DNA of 64,000 nt from Mucilaginibacter gossypiicola (GTDB lineage: Bacteria > Bacteroidota > Bacteroidia > Sphingobacteriales > Sphingobacteriaceae): the NCBI RefSeq assembly GCF_900110105.1, contig NZ_FOCL01000003.1, positions 62,001-126,000 on the forward strand, written 5' to 3'. The translations under genes and the position numbers were made by a program. The notes under the pieces are model-generated. The model had not been told where the DNA came from. It saw only the letters and a program-made list of their open reading frames with translations, and did not search any database. The stretch's first letter is position 1; each line of letters starts with the position of its first letter. Below are positions 47,119-55,109 of this stretch, one piece after another.

Positions 47119-47496
47119 ATGAAAATACTTGTTGTTGATGACGAGGCCGATGTTCAGCCCTTGTTTTTACAACGTTTTAGAAAAGAGATCAAAAGCGGCG
47201 AAGTAGAGTTCAATTTTGCGCTATCCGGAGAAGAGGCACTTCATTTTTTGGAAGAGCACCATTCGCAGGTAATCCTGATCCTATCTGACATTAACATGCC
47301 TGGCATGAGTGGTTTGGAACTATTACGAAACATAAGGCACAATTATGAAAAACCACCACCGGTGGTAATGATGATCACCGCTTATGGCGATGACGAAAAC
47401 TACAAACAATCAATGGAACTTGGTGCCAACGATTTCTTAACCAAGCCGCTTGATTTTAACAATTTAAAAGACAAACTTAAACACTTAGAACAATAA
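47119..47496 (+). CDS. CheY-like single-domain response regulator
   Basis: A 125-residue stand-alone receiver domain. The acidic pocket D8-D9 (VVDDE), phospho-acceptor D57 (LILSDINMPGMSG) and conserved K109 (FLTKPLDF) are all present. There is no output domain. Its TAA stop overlaps the ATG of the next gene by one base. It may carry phosphate from the kinase to a partner, or compete with the REC-cyclase for it. Confidence 0.93.
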   Translation: MKILVVDDEADVQPLFLQRFRKEIKSGEVEFNFALSGEEALHFLEEHHSQVILILSDINMPGMSGLELLRNIRHNYEKPPPVVMMITAYGDDENYKQSMELGANDFLTKPLDFNNLKDKLKHLEQ

Positions 47497-48539
47497 TGGC
47501 CAAGATACTGGTAGTAGATGACGAGCAGGACCTGGAATTACTGATCAGGCAAAAATTCAGGAAAAAGATACGGGAAGGCGTGTATGAATTTGTATTTGCC
47601 CAAAACGGTTTTGAAGCGTTAACTCAACTGGCCTCCCACCCCGATATTGATGTGGTTTTAAGCGATATCAATATGCCGGAAATGGATGGGCTAACCCTGC
47701 TTACCAAATTGCCCGATGCCAATCCTATATTAAAAGCGGTAATGGTTTCTGCGTACAGCGATATGGATAATATCCGCACAGCCATGAACCGTGGCGCGTT
47801 TGATTTTGTTTGCAAGCCTGTAAACTTTGAAGATCTTGATATCACCATCGAAAAAACACTGCAACACGTTATCGAACTCAAAAAAACCATGCAGGCCATT
47901 AAGGAAAACAATATCCTGCGCATGTACGTTGACGAGAATGTGCTCAACTTCATGACGCACAAGGAGTTTGAGAACAGCCTGCTAAGTAATGAAACAATCG
48001 AAGCAACGGTTCTATTCATTGATATTTGCGGTTTTACCGCCATTACCGAGCACGTTGCTGCCAACACCGTTGTAGGCATGATCAATAAATACTTTGACGT
48101 CATGGTGCAAGAAATCATTGCTCAAAATGGCCATATAGATAAGTTTATGGGCGATGCCGTTATGGCTGTTTTCCGCGGCGATTACCACCTTGACCGTGCC
48201 ATTGATGCAGCTTTGGCCGTCCGTGACAAAATGCATGGGGCTGATGAAATCCAGGCGGGCGATAAAACTTTTAAACCTTCTGTTTCTATCGGTATCAACT
48301 CGGGCGAGATGATCTCGGGCAATATAGGTTCGGCCACGCTAAAACGGCTGGATTATACTGTTATCGGCGATACTGTAAACCTGGCCCAGCGCCTGCAAAC
48401 AGTAGCACAGGCCAACCAAATCATTGTTAGTGCCGATGTTTATGAGCAGGCAAAAGGCTCCTTCGCCCTCAATAAAATTGGAGAGGTGAGCTTAAAGAAT
48501 AAGTTAAAGCCAGTGGAGATCTACGAGGTTGTGGATTGA
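47496..48539 (+). CDS. Response regulator-adenylate cyclase fusion (class IIIb)
   Basis: A 347-residue protein. Residues 1-120 form a receiver domain with D8-D9, D57 (VVLSDINMPEMDG) and K107. A helical linker (~120-165) leads to a class III nucleotidyl cyclase: metal-binding D176 (FIDICGFT) and D220 (FMGD), adenine-specifying K216, T288 (DYTVIGD), N295 and transition-state R299. The K/T pair is typical of class IIIb enzymes (CyaC and soluble mammalian AC type), known for bicarbonate sensitivity. It should make cAMP when phosphorylated by the adjacent kinase; output cannot be read here. Confidence 0.93.
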   Translation: MAKILVVDDEQDLELLIRQKFRKKIREGVYEFVFAQNGFEALTQLASHPDIDVVLSDINMPEMDGLTLLTKLPDANPILKAVMVSAYSDMDNIRTAMNRGAFDFVCKPVNFEDLDITIEKTLQHVIELKKTMQAIKENNILRMYVDENVLNFMTHKEFENSLLSNETIEATVLFIDICGFTAITEHVAANTVVGMINKYFDVMVQEIIAQNGHIDKFMGDAVMAVFRGDYHLDRAIDAALAVRDKMHGADEIQAGDKTFKPSVSIGINSGEMISGNIGSATLKRLDYTVIGDTVNLAQRLQTVAQANQIIVSADVYEQAKGSFALNKIGEVSLKNKLKPVEIYEVVD

Positions 48540-48552
48540 TTAAAATAACTGC

Positions 48553-48607
48553 CGCGGGTTTAGCGTAGCGTAACCCGTGGTGTAGTATCATTGAAGTTTC
48601 CAACTTC
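48553..48607. repeat. Double-hairpin repeat, copy 2 (inverse orientation)
   Basis: Hairpin B: CGGGTT (48555-48560) and AACCCG (48572-48577) around AGCGTAGCG. Hairpin A: GAAGTT-TCC-AACTTC (48593-48607). The flanks of B (ACCACGGG/CCCGCGGCAGTT in complement) match copy 4 at 52541. Confidence 0.7.
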
Positions 48608-48655
48608 ACCTATCATTTTTACCATCGATTACAGACGCAGGGCGAGATTCTGCGA

Positions 48656-48674
48656 TTGTTGATATTATCAACAA
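48656..48674. repeat. Perfect 19-bp palindrome
   Basis: TTGTTGATA-T-TATCAACAA. It lies between repeats, after the cyclase gene. It could be part of a terminator or a protein site; no poly-T follows. Confidence 0.4.
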
Positions 48675-48723
48675 CAATTTATTATACACAAATCGGATTT
48701 CCAAACAGAGCTGGATCATGAAA

Positions 48724-48779
48724 TACTTAAGCTGAAAGCTTAAGTAATGCCCACTCCGGGTTACGCTCCGCTAAACCCG
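48724..48779. repeat. Double-hairpin repeat, copy 3
   Basis: Hairpin A: TACTTAAGC-TGAAA-GCTTAAGTA (48724-48746), a perfect 9-bp stem. Hairpin B: CGGGTT (48757-48762) with AACCCG (48774-48779) around ACGCTCCGCTA. Confidence 0.7.
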
Positions 48780-48797
48780 AAGTAGTCTTGTTATTTA

Positions 48798-48836
48798 ACA
48801 GCAATGCCATCCTTTTGGGATGGCATTGCTGTGTTT
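48798..48836. terminator. Intrinsic terminator hairpin
   Basis: ACAGCAATGCCATCC and its complement (48798-48832) form a perfect 15-bp stem with a 5-nt TTTTG loop, followed by GTTT on the plus strand. It ends the region between the cyclase gene (plus) and the YitT gene (minus). Confidence 0.65.
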
Positions 48837-48844
48837 ATATTACA

Positions 48845-48934
48845 TATCATTGCGAGGAGGAACGACGAAGCAATCGCATGCTGTACAGAGCCATTCTGCT
48901 TCCGTGCGGTTGCCACGCTTCGCTCGCAATGACA
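48845..48934. repeat. REP-like palindromic element, copy 4
   Basis: TCATTGCGAG (48847-48856) and CTCGCAATGA (48923-48932) are terminal complements. The inner GAACGACGAAGCAATC matches the right arm of copies 1 and 3 in reverse orientation. Confidence 0.8.
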
Positions 48935-48944
48935 AATTGGGATA

Positions 48945-49823
48945 TTAATGATCCCTTACCTTTTTCTTCAACACGCCGCCCGCAGCTTCTTTAATACTAT
49001 TAGTAAATACGAAAGCTTTAGGATCGATGCTATGCACCAGGTTTTTTAACCGGCGTACTTCCAAACGGGTTACCACGGTGAAGATGATATCTACCGGTTG
49101 ATGAACATCAAAACTCTCCTTCATAAAGCCACGTTCACCTTTGTAAATGGTAATCCCGCGACCGAGTTCCATCACAAGTCGTTCTTTAATGATCTCACTT
49201 TGACCAGAGATGATATTTACCGCTGTGTATTCTTCCAAACCATCAATAACAAAAGTGATGGTGCGCGATGCCGTATAATAGGTTAAAATGGAGTACAACG
49301 CCGTAGGTAAACCAAGCTCAACTGCTGCTACCAGGAAGATGATAATATTGATACCTAAAATAATCTCGCTGATGGTAAAGCTACTACGTTTTAAAGTGTA
49401 TAAAGCTAATATCTCGATACCATCCAACGCGCAGCCTCCTCTTATCGATAACCCCACACCCAATCCCATAAATACACCACCGAAAATAGATACCAGCAAT
49501 TTATCTTGAGTTATAACCGGGTACTCTATAAACTGCAGGCACAGGCCAAGACCAATTACGCAGGCAAGCGTTTTTAGCGCAAAAGATTTATTAACCTGGA
49601 ACATCCCCATAATAATAAAAGGGATGTTGGCTATGATGATTACATAGGCTATGTTGAAATGATACAGCTCATGAAGAAGAAGCGAAATACCGGTTACCCC
49701 GCCATCAAAGAAGCTGTTAGGCACCAAAAATCCCTTTAAAGCGAACCCGCAGAATAAAATGCCGATAATTACTGTTACTACGTCCTTTAAAACTTCTTCA
49801 ATTTTTAAACCCGGTTGTGTCAT
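48945..49823 (-). CDS. YitT-family membrane protein (DUF2179)
   Basis: A 292-residue protein with five or six TM helices in the first ~190 residues (VIIGILFCGFALKGFLVPN; GVTGISLLL; GGVFMGLGVGLSIRGGCALDG, the family motif). A C-terminal cytoplasmic DUF2179 domain follows (~205-285). Function of the family is not settled; transport has been proposed. It begins 12 bp after the HD-hydrolase gene and is transcribed with it. The plus strand beyond its stop holds repeats. Confidence 0.88.
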   Translation of the reverse strand: MTQPGLKIEEVLKDVVTVIIGILFCGFALKGFLVPNSFFDGGVTGISLLLHELYHFNIAYVIIIANIPFIIMGMFQVNKSFALKTLACVIGLGLCLQFIEYPVITQDKLLVSIFGGVFMGLGVGLSIRGGCALDGIEILALYTLKRSSFTISEIILGINIIIFLVAAVELGLPTALYSILTYYTASRTITFVIDGLEEYTAVNIISGQSEIIKERLVMELGRGITIYKGERGFMKESFDVHQPVDIIFTVVTRLEVRRLKNLVHSIDPKAFVFTNSIKEAAGGVLKKKVRDH

Positions 49824-49835
49824 TAATAGCAGTAT

Positions 49836-50411
49836 TTAAATTTTTGTTGTGATAATTTTCAAATGCTCGTTTTTACCTTCATCCCTGAGCCTGAGCGCTG
49901 TTTGGGTGAAATAATGATGACTATGCAGGAACTTCACCTGCTGCCTGTCCCACTCCAATTCTGATTCAAGGTGATCTGTAATTACAAGTTCCGAAAATAA
50001 CCTTTTACTAAGGATAAAAAAATCATTTCGGCCCAAATAATCTAAATCGGCATCACAAATTATCTGGCCCAAATGATTGTGAGGGTTTTGCGGCATTTTG
50101 GTTGCCATAATAATATCGCAAACCCGCTCAATTTCATCAGAGGTATAACCAAATTGAGGTAAATACTGCCGGGCATTTTTGCAGGAGGATTCCTCGTGAT
50201 TGGCTTGCCCGAACAAAAAACCCGAATCATGATAGTAAGCAGCGGTGAGTAATAAGTCAAGATCATATCCGCTTATCCCCTCGCCTGCCGCAATTTGTTT
50301 TGCAGCAGTATAAACATCAAGCGCATGATCGGCATTATGGTAATGAAAATGTTCGGGGAGTTCGTTTTTTATTTTGTCGAGGATAAAATCCCCGGCTTGT
50401 AGTATTTGCAT
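49836..50411 (-). CDS. HD-domain phosphohydrolase
   Basis: A 191-residue cytoplasmic protein. The HD metal site can be read as H25 in the YHNADHALDVY stretch, YYHDSGFLFG (H-D pair, ~60-61), and a later D (ICDADLDYLG). The fold hydrolyses nucleotides or cyclic nucleotides, and the size is close to small phosphodiesterases and nucleotidases. It lies just before yitT and shares a divergent control region with the DAACS transporter, where a 29-bp palindrome is present. The substrate is unknown. Confidence 0.82.
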   Translation of the reverse strand: MQILQAGDFILDKIKNELPEHFHYHNADHALDVYTAAKQIAAGEGISGYDLDLLLTAAYYHDSGFLFGQANHEESSCKNARQYLPQFGYTSDEIERVCDIIMATKMPQNPHNHLGQIICDADLDYLGRNDFFILSKRLFSELVITDHLESELEWDRQQVKFLHSHHYFTQTALRLRDEGKNEHLKIITTKI

Positions 50412-50442
50412 TCGGTGTTATAATGGGACGCTAATATAACGA

Positions 50443-50471
50443 GCAAGTGCATTTGCGGCAAATACACTTGC
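50443..50471. promoter_or_regulatory. 29-bp palindrome in divergent HD/DAACS region
   Basis: GCAAGTGCATTTGC (50443-50456), a single G, then GCAAATACACTTGC (50458-50471): 14-bp arms with one mismatch. With only 1 bp between the arms it suits a dimeric protein bound to duplex DNA better than an RNA hairpin. It lies 31 bp upstream of the HD gene (minus) and about 85 bp before the transporter. Confidence 0.55.
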
Positions 50472-50555
50472 AAATAGTCTGGTCAGGGTAAATATTCATG
50501 GATGCCGATACTTGTACTTACAGTAAAAACAAAACCTAACAATTATCTTAGCACA

Positions 50556-51779
50556 ATGAACAGCTGGTTTAAAAACTACAAAGGCATTATCCTATTAATA
50601 ACGGGCATCATTATTGGCAGTATTGCCGGAGCTGTTTTAGGCAATAAAGTTGAGGTTATAAAACCGATAGGCGATATTTTTCTGAACCTGCTGTTCACTG
50701 CCGTTGTGCCGCTGGTTTTCTTCGCCATAGCTTCGGCAATTGCTGCATTAGACCGCTCGCAAAAACTGGGCAAATTATTAGGCGTTACTTCAGCTGTATT
50801 TGTGTCTACCGTATTAGTAGCCGCTATAGTTACTATTATAGCTATCTGGATCTTCCCAATTCATCAGCATCTGGTCGCCAGTCCCATAACTGAAGCAATC
50901 ACCAAAAAACCTTTCGGCGACCAGTTAACAAGCCTTTTTACCACCAGCGAATTTTACCAACTACTATCACGCAAAAGCATGTTGGCCATGATCATTTTTG
51001 CGGTGATCACCGGCTTTGCAACACTGCATGCGGGCGAAAAAGGCAAAGCATTTGCAGCCTTTTTACATAGTGGTAATGAGGTTTTCAAAAATATATTCAG
51101 CCTCATTATGAGGATTGGCCCCATTGGTCTGGGTGCTTATTTTGCTTATCAGGTCGGCGTGTTCGGTCCACAATTGTTTGGTGGCTATGCGCGCTCCATG
51201 GCTTTATATTACGGTGTCGGCGCGTTTTATTATTTGGCGATATTCAGCTTATACGCCTTTATTGCCGGTGGCGTAAGTGCAGTTAAACGGTATTGGAAAA
51301 ACAACATTGTTCCGTCGGCTACAGCAGTGGGAACCTGCAGCAGCATCGCAACCATCCCGGCAAATTTGGATGCCGCTAAAAAAATGGGCATTTCTGATGC
51401 TATTGCCAACATCACTATCCCGCTTGGGGGCACTTTGCATAAAGATGGCTCAAGCATCTCATCTATAGTAAAAATGGCTGTGGTATTTGCGCTGTTTGGC
51501 AAAAGCTTTAACAATGCCGAAACTATAATCATAGCCCTTGCCATGACCGTTTTGGTGAGCCTTGTTGAAGGTGGTATTCCCAACGGCGGCTATATAGGCG
51601 AACTGCTTTTTATTTCGGCCTATGGTTTCCCTCCGGAAGCCCTTCCTCCGGCTATTATCATTGGTACACTTGTAGACCCTATGGCAACCTTATTGAACGC
51701 CACCGGGGATACTGTTGCCGCTATGCTGGTAGCCCGGTTTACCGAGGGAAGAGGTTGGATGAAGCCCGAAGCCCCCTAA
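50556..51779 (+). CDS. DAACS-family cation:solute symporter with altered substrate residues
   Basis: I take the ATG at 50556 (MNSWFKNYKG) rather than 50502, which adds 18 polar residues. About 407 residues, eight TM helices and two re-entrant loops, as in GltPh/GltP. Family Na+/aspartate motif NMDG reads HKDG here (within GGTLHKDGSS), and TM8 reads VDPMATLLNATGD: the Arg that grips the side-chain carboxylate of aspartate is an Ala (codon 51684-51686) while the D, T and N stay. A neutral or other substrate seems more likely than glutamate or aspartate. The gene is divergent from HD/yitT. Confidence 0.85.
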   Translation: MNSWFKNYKGIILLITGIIIGSIAGAVLGNKVEVIKPIGDIFLNLLFTAVVPLVFFAIASAIAALDRSQKLGKLLGVTSAVFVSTVLVAAIVTIIAIWIFPIHQHLVASPITEAITKKPFGDQLTSLFTTSEFYQLLSRKSMLAMIIFAVITGFATLHAGEKGKAFAAFLHSGNEVFKNIFSLIMRIGPIGLGAYFAYQVGVFGPQLFGGYARSMALYYGVGAFYYLAIFSLYAFIAGGVSAVKRYWKNNIVPSATAVGTCSSIATIPANLDAAKKMGISDAIANITIPLGGTLHKDGSSISSIVKMAVVFALFGKSFNNAETIIIALAMTVLVSLVEGGIPNGGYIGELLFISAYGFPPEALPPAIIIGTLVDPMATLLNATGDTVAAMLVARFTEGRGWMKPEAP

Positions 51780-51848
51780 AAGATAAACTATGGTGGTTTC
51801 AATTTTTGTTTATTAAATTGCTCTACATAAACCTTTAACACTACCTAT

Positions 51849-52463
51849 ATGCTGCATATACTATACATCATCGCGATCATTGCTGAGGCCATGACAGCTG
51901 CCCTTTCTGCCGGGAGGCGTGATATGGACTGGGTTGGTGTTTGCATTATTGCCTGGGTTACGGCGCTTGGCGGTGGTACAGTACGAAACATTTTGTTTAA
52001 TCACTATCCCATGAGTTGGGTTGAACACCCCGAGTATCTGGTGATTACTGCTGTGGCCGCCATATTGGCCGCTGTTATTGCACGCCTCATGACCAAAATG
52101 AAAACCCTATTCCTGTATCTCGATGCTTTAGGGCTTGTAGTATTTACTATTATAGGCTGCCAGATAGCGGAGCAAATTAACCTGCCCATCATTATCATTT
52201 TACTAAGCGGCATGATAACAGGTTGTGCGGGAGGTGTCCTGCGCGATGTATTGTGTAATGAAGTACCACTGTTGTTCCGTAAAGAGGTGTATGCCAGTGC
52301 ATCCATTGTAACCGGGGCATTTTATTTAGGGATTGAACATTTGGGTGCCCCAGCCGGGGTATCTATTGTAATAGCTTGTGTTATAGGGTTAGCGTTACGC
52401 CTGCTCTCTATCAAATATAACTGGCAAATGCCCAAGTTTGTATATCGTGAAGAATGGCATTGA
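51849..52463 (+). CDS. TRIC-type trimeric cation channel family protein (UPF0126/YadS-like)
   Basis: A 204-residue protein with seven short TM helices arranged as two three-helix repeats plus one, the family topology. The paired glycine-rich motifs ALGGGTVRNILFNHYP (~43-58) and GCAGGVLRDVLCNEVP (~121-136) are the repeat signature. Bacterial and animal TRIC proteins conduct K+ or other monovalent cations. It lies 69 bp after the symporter gene in the same direction and may be cotranscribed. A strong terminator is at 52574-52610. Confidence 0.9.
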   Translation: MLHILYIIAIIAEAMTAALSAGRRDMDWVGVCIIAWVTALGGGTVRNILFNHYPMSWVEHPEYLVITAVAAILAAVIARLMTKMKTLFLYLDALGLVVFTIIGCQIAEQINLPIIIILLSGMITGCAGGVLRDVLCNEVPLLFRKEVYASASIVTGAFYLGIEHLGAPAGVSIVIACVIGLALRLLSIKYNWQMPKFVYREEWH

Positions 52464-52511
52464 TTCTGGATTTTGGTTTTGGGATGTTCGATTTCGGATT
52501 TTGTTTTTACG

Positions 52512-52569
52512 TCAGCTGAAAGCTAACACACTATGGTTCACCACGGGCTGAAAGCCCGCGGCAGTTGCC
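52512..52569. repeat. Double-hairpin repeat, copy 4
   Basis: Hairpin A: AGCT-GAA-AGCT (52514-52524). The second hairpin is CGGGCT-GAA-AGCCCG (52544-52558). The flanking ACCACGGG and CCCGCGGCAGTT match copy 2 in complement, although the TTACGCT loop is replaced by a CTGAAAG stem-loop. Confidence 0.65.
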
Positions 52570-52573
52570 GTTT

Positions 52574-52610
52574 AACAACAAAGGCGAGGTTTTACCTCGC
52601 CTTTGTTGTT
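52574..52610. terminator. Bidirectional terminator after the TRIC gene
   Basis: AACAACAAAGGCGAGG (52574-52589) and its exact complement (52595-52610) form a 16-bp GC-topped stem with a 5-nt TTTTA loop. The GTTGTTAATAT tail is moderately T-rich. It separates the plus-strand TRIC gene from the minus-strand GH92 gene. Confidence 0.75.
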
Positions 52611-52622
52611 AATATCTAAAAA

Positions 52623-52715
52623 CGTCATTGCAAGGCACGAAGCAATCCCCGATTAGAGAGCGGCTACGTAAATCCCTCTGTACGGTTTGGGATTGCTTCG
52701 TACCTCGCAATGACG
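52623..52715. repeat. REP-like palindromic element, copy 5
   Basis: CGTCATTGCAAGG-CACGAAGCAATCCC (52623-52650) pairs with GGGATTGCTTCGTACCTCGCAATGACG (52689-52715), a long stem with a few mismatches around a divergent 38-bp centre. It immediately follows the GH92 stop codon. Confidence 0.85.
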
Positions 52716-52724
52716 AAATATTTG

Positions 52725-55007
52725 TTATTTTTCCGTACTTAACGAATACGGAACATCACTAACCTTAACACCTCTTGCTTTGTTAGGCTGAGGTGCCATA
52801 TTAAAGTTAAGCACGGCGCCTTTTTTAAACTCAGAATGGCTTAACCATGTTAAATCATACGGCTTACCGTTAACAGTTAAGGTATTAATGTATTTATTTG
52901 CAGGACTGTTGTTAGCTGCATTAATCACTACCTTTTTACCATTCTCAAGGTTTAGTGTAATTTTCTTGAACAGCGGCGTACCCAAAACGTATTGGTCACT
53001 GGCCGGAGTTACCGGGTAAAAGCCCATGGCCGAGAATACATACCAGGCCGATGTTTGACCGTTATCCTCATCGCCGCAATAACCATCAGGAGTTGCTTTG
53101 TATAACTTCTCCATAGCATCACGCACGTGGAACTGGGTTTTCCATGGCTCACCTGCATAGTTATACAGATAAATCATATGCTGGATAGGTTGATTGCCAT
53201 GCGCATATTGCCCCATGTTCATGATCTGCATTTCGCGGATCTCGTGAATGGTTCCGCCATAATAGCTATCATCAAACACTGGCGGCATGGTAAACACTGA
53301 ATCCAGTTTGGCGATAAACTTCTGCCTGCCACCAATTAAATCAACCAAACCTTGCATATCCTGGAAAACGCTCCAGCTATAATGCCAGCTATTACCTTCG
53401 GTAAAGGCATCACCCCATTTAAACGGACTGAAAGGTTTTTCAAATGTACCGTCCTGGTTTTTACCGCGCATCAGTTTGGTTTCCGGATCGAACAAGTTTT
53501 TATAGTTCATGGCCCGTTTTTTATAAATGCCAATCTCCGATTCGGGCTTGCCCAGCGCTTTGCCTAATTTATAAATCGCAAAATCATCATAAGCGTATTC
53601 TAATGTGCGGGCAGCGTTTTCATTAATTTTAACATCGTAAGGTACATAACCTAATTTATTATAGTACTCCACTCCTTCTCTGCCTGTAGCCTGCGGACCG
53701 GCATTGTTAGCGCCATGCACCAAAGCATCCCATAAGATATTGATATCATAGCCGCGCAAACCTTTTAAATAAGCCTCAGAAACTACCGAAGCAGAGTTAT
53801 TACCGATCATAACTGCCGAATAGCCTGGGCTTGACCATTCAGGCAACCAACCACCTTCTTTGTAGTCGTTGATGAGCCCTTCCTGCATTTCTTTATTGAT
53901 AGATGGATAAACCAGGTTCAGGAATGGATATAAAGCCCTGAAGGTATCCCAAAAGCCGGTGCCCGCAAATTTATAGCCCGGGAACACTTTACCGGTTGAT
54001 GCACTGTAGTGAACAATCTTATTATCCTTATCTATCTCATACAATTTATTCGGGAAAAACACCATACGGTAAAAGCAAGAGTAAAAGGTACGCATCTGAT
54101 CAACAGAGCCACCTTCAACCTGTAGGTGGTTCAGGGTTTTGTTCCAAACGGCTTTTGCCTTTTGGCAGGTTACGTCAAAACTATCTTTACCCTGTTCGCG
54201 CTCTAAATTAAGTTCCGCTTGTTCAATGCTGATGAATGACGACGCTACACGCAGATGAACTTTTTCGCCTTGCAGGGTTTTAAAACCTATTAGTGCACTT
54301 GCATGTTCGGCTTGTAATTCCAGGCCATCAGTTTGCGTGGTATCGCTAAAGGTATGTGCATAGGTGATCGGCTTATCTACGTAAATAACAAAGTAATTTT
54401 TAAAGTTTTTAAGCGGGCCGCGTGCATATTTGGTTGAGTAGCCTACAATCTTCTTTTGATCGGGCATGATCTTTACATATGAGCCTTTGTTCAGCGCGTC
54501 AATAACAATAAAAGAGCTATCTGTTTTAGGATAAGTAAACCTGAACTGCGCCGAGCGCTCGGTCGGGGTAATTTCGGTAGTTACATCATGATCGGCCAGG
54601 TAAACGCTGTAATAGTAAGGTTTAGCAGTTTCGGCTTTGTGCGAGAACCAGCTGGCCCTTTTATTTTGCCCTACTACCGCGTGTTTGGTAACCGGCATAA
54701 TGGCAAACTGCCCATAGTCGTTCATCCATGGTGATGGTTGGTGGGTTTGTTTAAACCCGCGGATTTTGTGCGCATCATAAGTGTACGCCCACCCATCGCC
54801 CATAACACCTGTTTGCGGCGTCCAGAAGTTCATCCCCCAGGGCAGGGCAATAGCAGGATAAGTGTTACCATTTGAAAGGTCGTAGTGCGAATCGGTACCC
54901 ATCAACGTATTGATGTATTCAACAGGGTCGGTAACTTTATTTACCTGCTGAGCAAAAGTACCCGATGCCAACAACACGGATGTGATAAGTGCAAGGGCTT
55001 TTTTCAT
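52725..55007 (-). CDS. GH92 alpha-mannosidase, secreted
   Basis: A 760-residue protein with a signal peptide (1-19). The GH92 beta-sandwich domain (~25-280) and the (alpha/alpha)6 barrel follow. N-terminal VEYINTLMGTDSHYDLSNGNTYPAIALPWGMNFWTPQTG is a family signature. Catalytic positions fit exactly: general acid E537 in TEGNSWHYSW, and D646/D648 in GDEDNGQTSAWYVFSAMGFYPVTP, with the same spacing as E533 and D642/D644 of BT3990. GH92 enzymes are Ca2+-dependent exo-alpha-mannosidases. It is the distal gene of the sigma-FecR-SusC-SusD series, beyond a terminator-like hairpin. Confidence 0.95.
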   Translation of the reverse strand: MKKALALITSVLLASGTFAQQVNKVTDPVEYINTLMGTDSHYDLSNGNTYPAIALPWGMNFWTPQTGVMGDGWAYTYDAHKIRGFKQTHQPSPWMNDYGQFAIMPVTKHAVVGQNKRASWFSHKAETAKPYYYSVYLADHDVTTEITPTERSAQFRFTYPKTDSSFIVIDALNKGSYVKIMPDQKKIVGYSTKYARGPLKNFKNYFVIYVDKPITYAHTFSDTTQTDGLELQAEHASALIGFKTLQGEKVHLRVASSFISIEQAELNLEREQGKDSFDVTCQKAKAVWNKTLNHLQVEGGSVDQMRTFYSCFYRMVFFPNKLYEIDKDNKIVHYSASTGKVFPGYKFAGTGFWDTFRALYPFLNLVYPSINKEMQEGLINDYKEGGWLPEWSSPGYSAVMIGNNSASVVSEAYLKGLRGYDINILWDALVHGANNAGPQATGREGVEYYNKLGYVPYDVKINENAARTLEYAYDDFAIYKLGKALGKPESEIGIYKKRAMNYKNLFDPETKLMRGKNQDGTFEKPFSPFKWGDAFTEGNSWHYSWSVFQDMQGLVDLIGGRQKFIAKLDSVFTMPPVFDDSYYGGTIHEIREMQIMNMGQYAHGNQPIQHMIYLYNYAGEPWKTQFHVRDAMEKLYKATPDGYCGDEDNGQTSAWYVFSAMGFYPVTPASDQYVLGTPLFKKITLNLENGKKVVINAANNSPANKYINTLTVNGKPYDLTWLSHSEFKKGAVLNFNMAPQPNKARGVKVSDVPYSLSTEK

Positions 55008-55049
55008 TGTTTAATGTAATTAATATTGGTGAAACGTTTTACCAGTCGT

Positions 55050-55091
55050 AAATATAAAAGACTGGCTTGATATGGCCAGTCTTTTATATTT
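55050..55091 (-). terminator. Hairpin between susD and GH92
   Basis: AAATATAAAAGACTGGC (55050-55066) and GCCAGTCTTTTATATTT (55075-55091) are exact complements with an 8-nt loop. On the minus strand a GACTGGC/GCCAGTC stem is followed by TTTTATATTT, a standard intrinsic terminator. It lies 19 bp after the susD stop, so GH92 may depend on read-through or its own promoter. Confidence 0.8.
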
Positions 55092-55109
55092 ATTATTTGC
55101 AATATACAA

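Noticed and set aside
47624..48118. 164-residue open frame opposite the REC-cyclase gene
   Set aside because: Antisense to well-conserved motifs of the cyclase gene; Ser- and Met-rich shadow.
48788..48994. Short plus-strand open frame near the REP element
   Set aside because: Begins beside the terminator and crosses the REP repeat, then runs into the YitT gene in antisense; repeat-driven.
55032..55039. AAACGTTT core between susD and GH92
   Set aside because: Flanks are G and T, not the C and G of the five LacI sites, and it lies beside a terminator; an 8-bp palindrome is expected about once per 64 kb.
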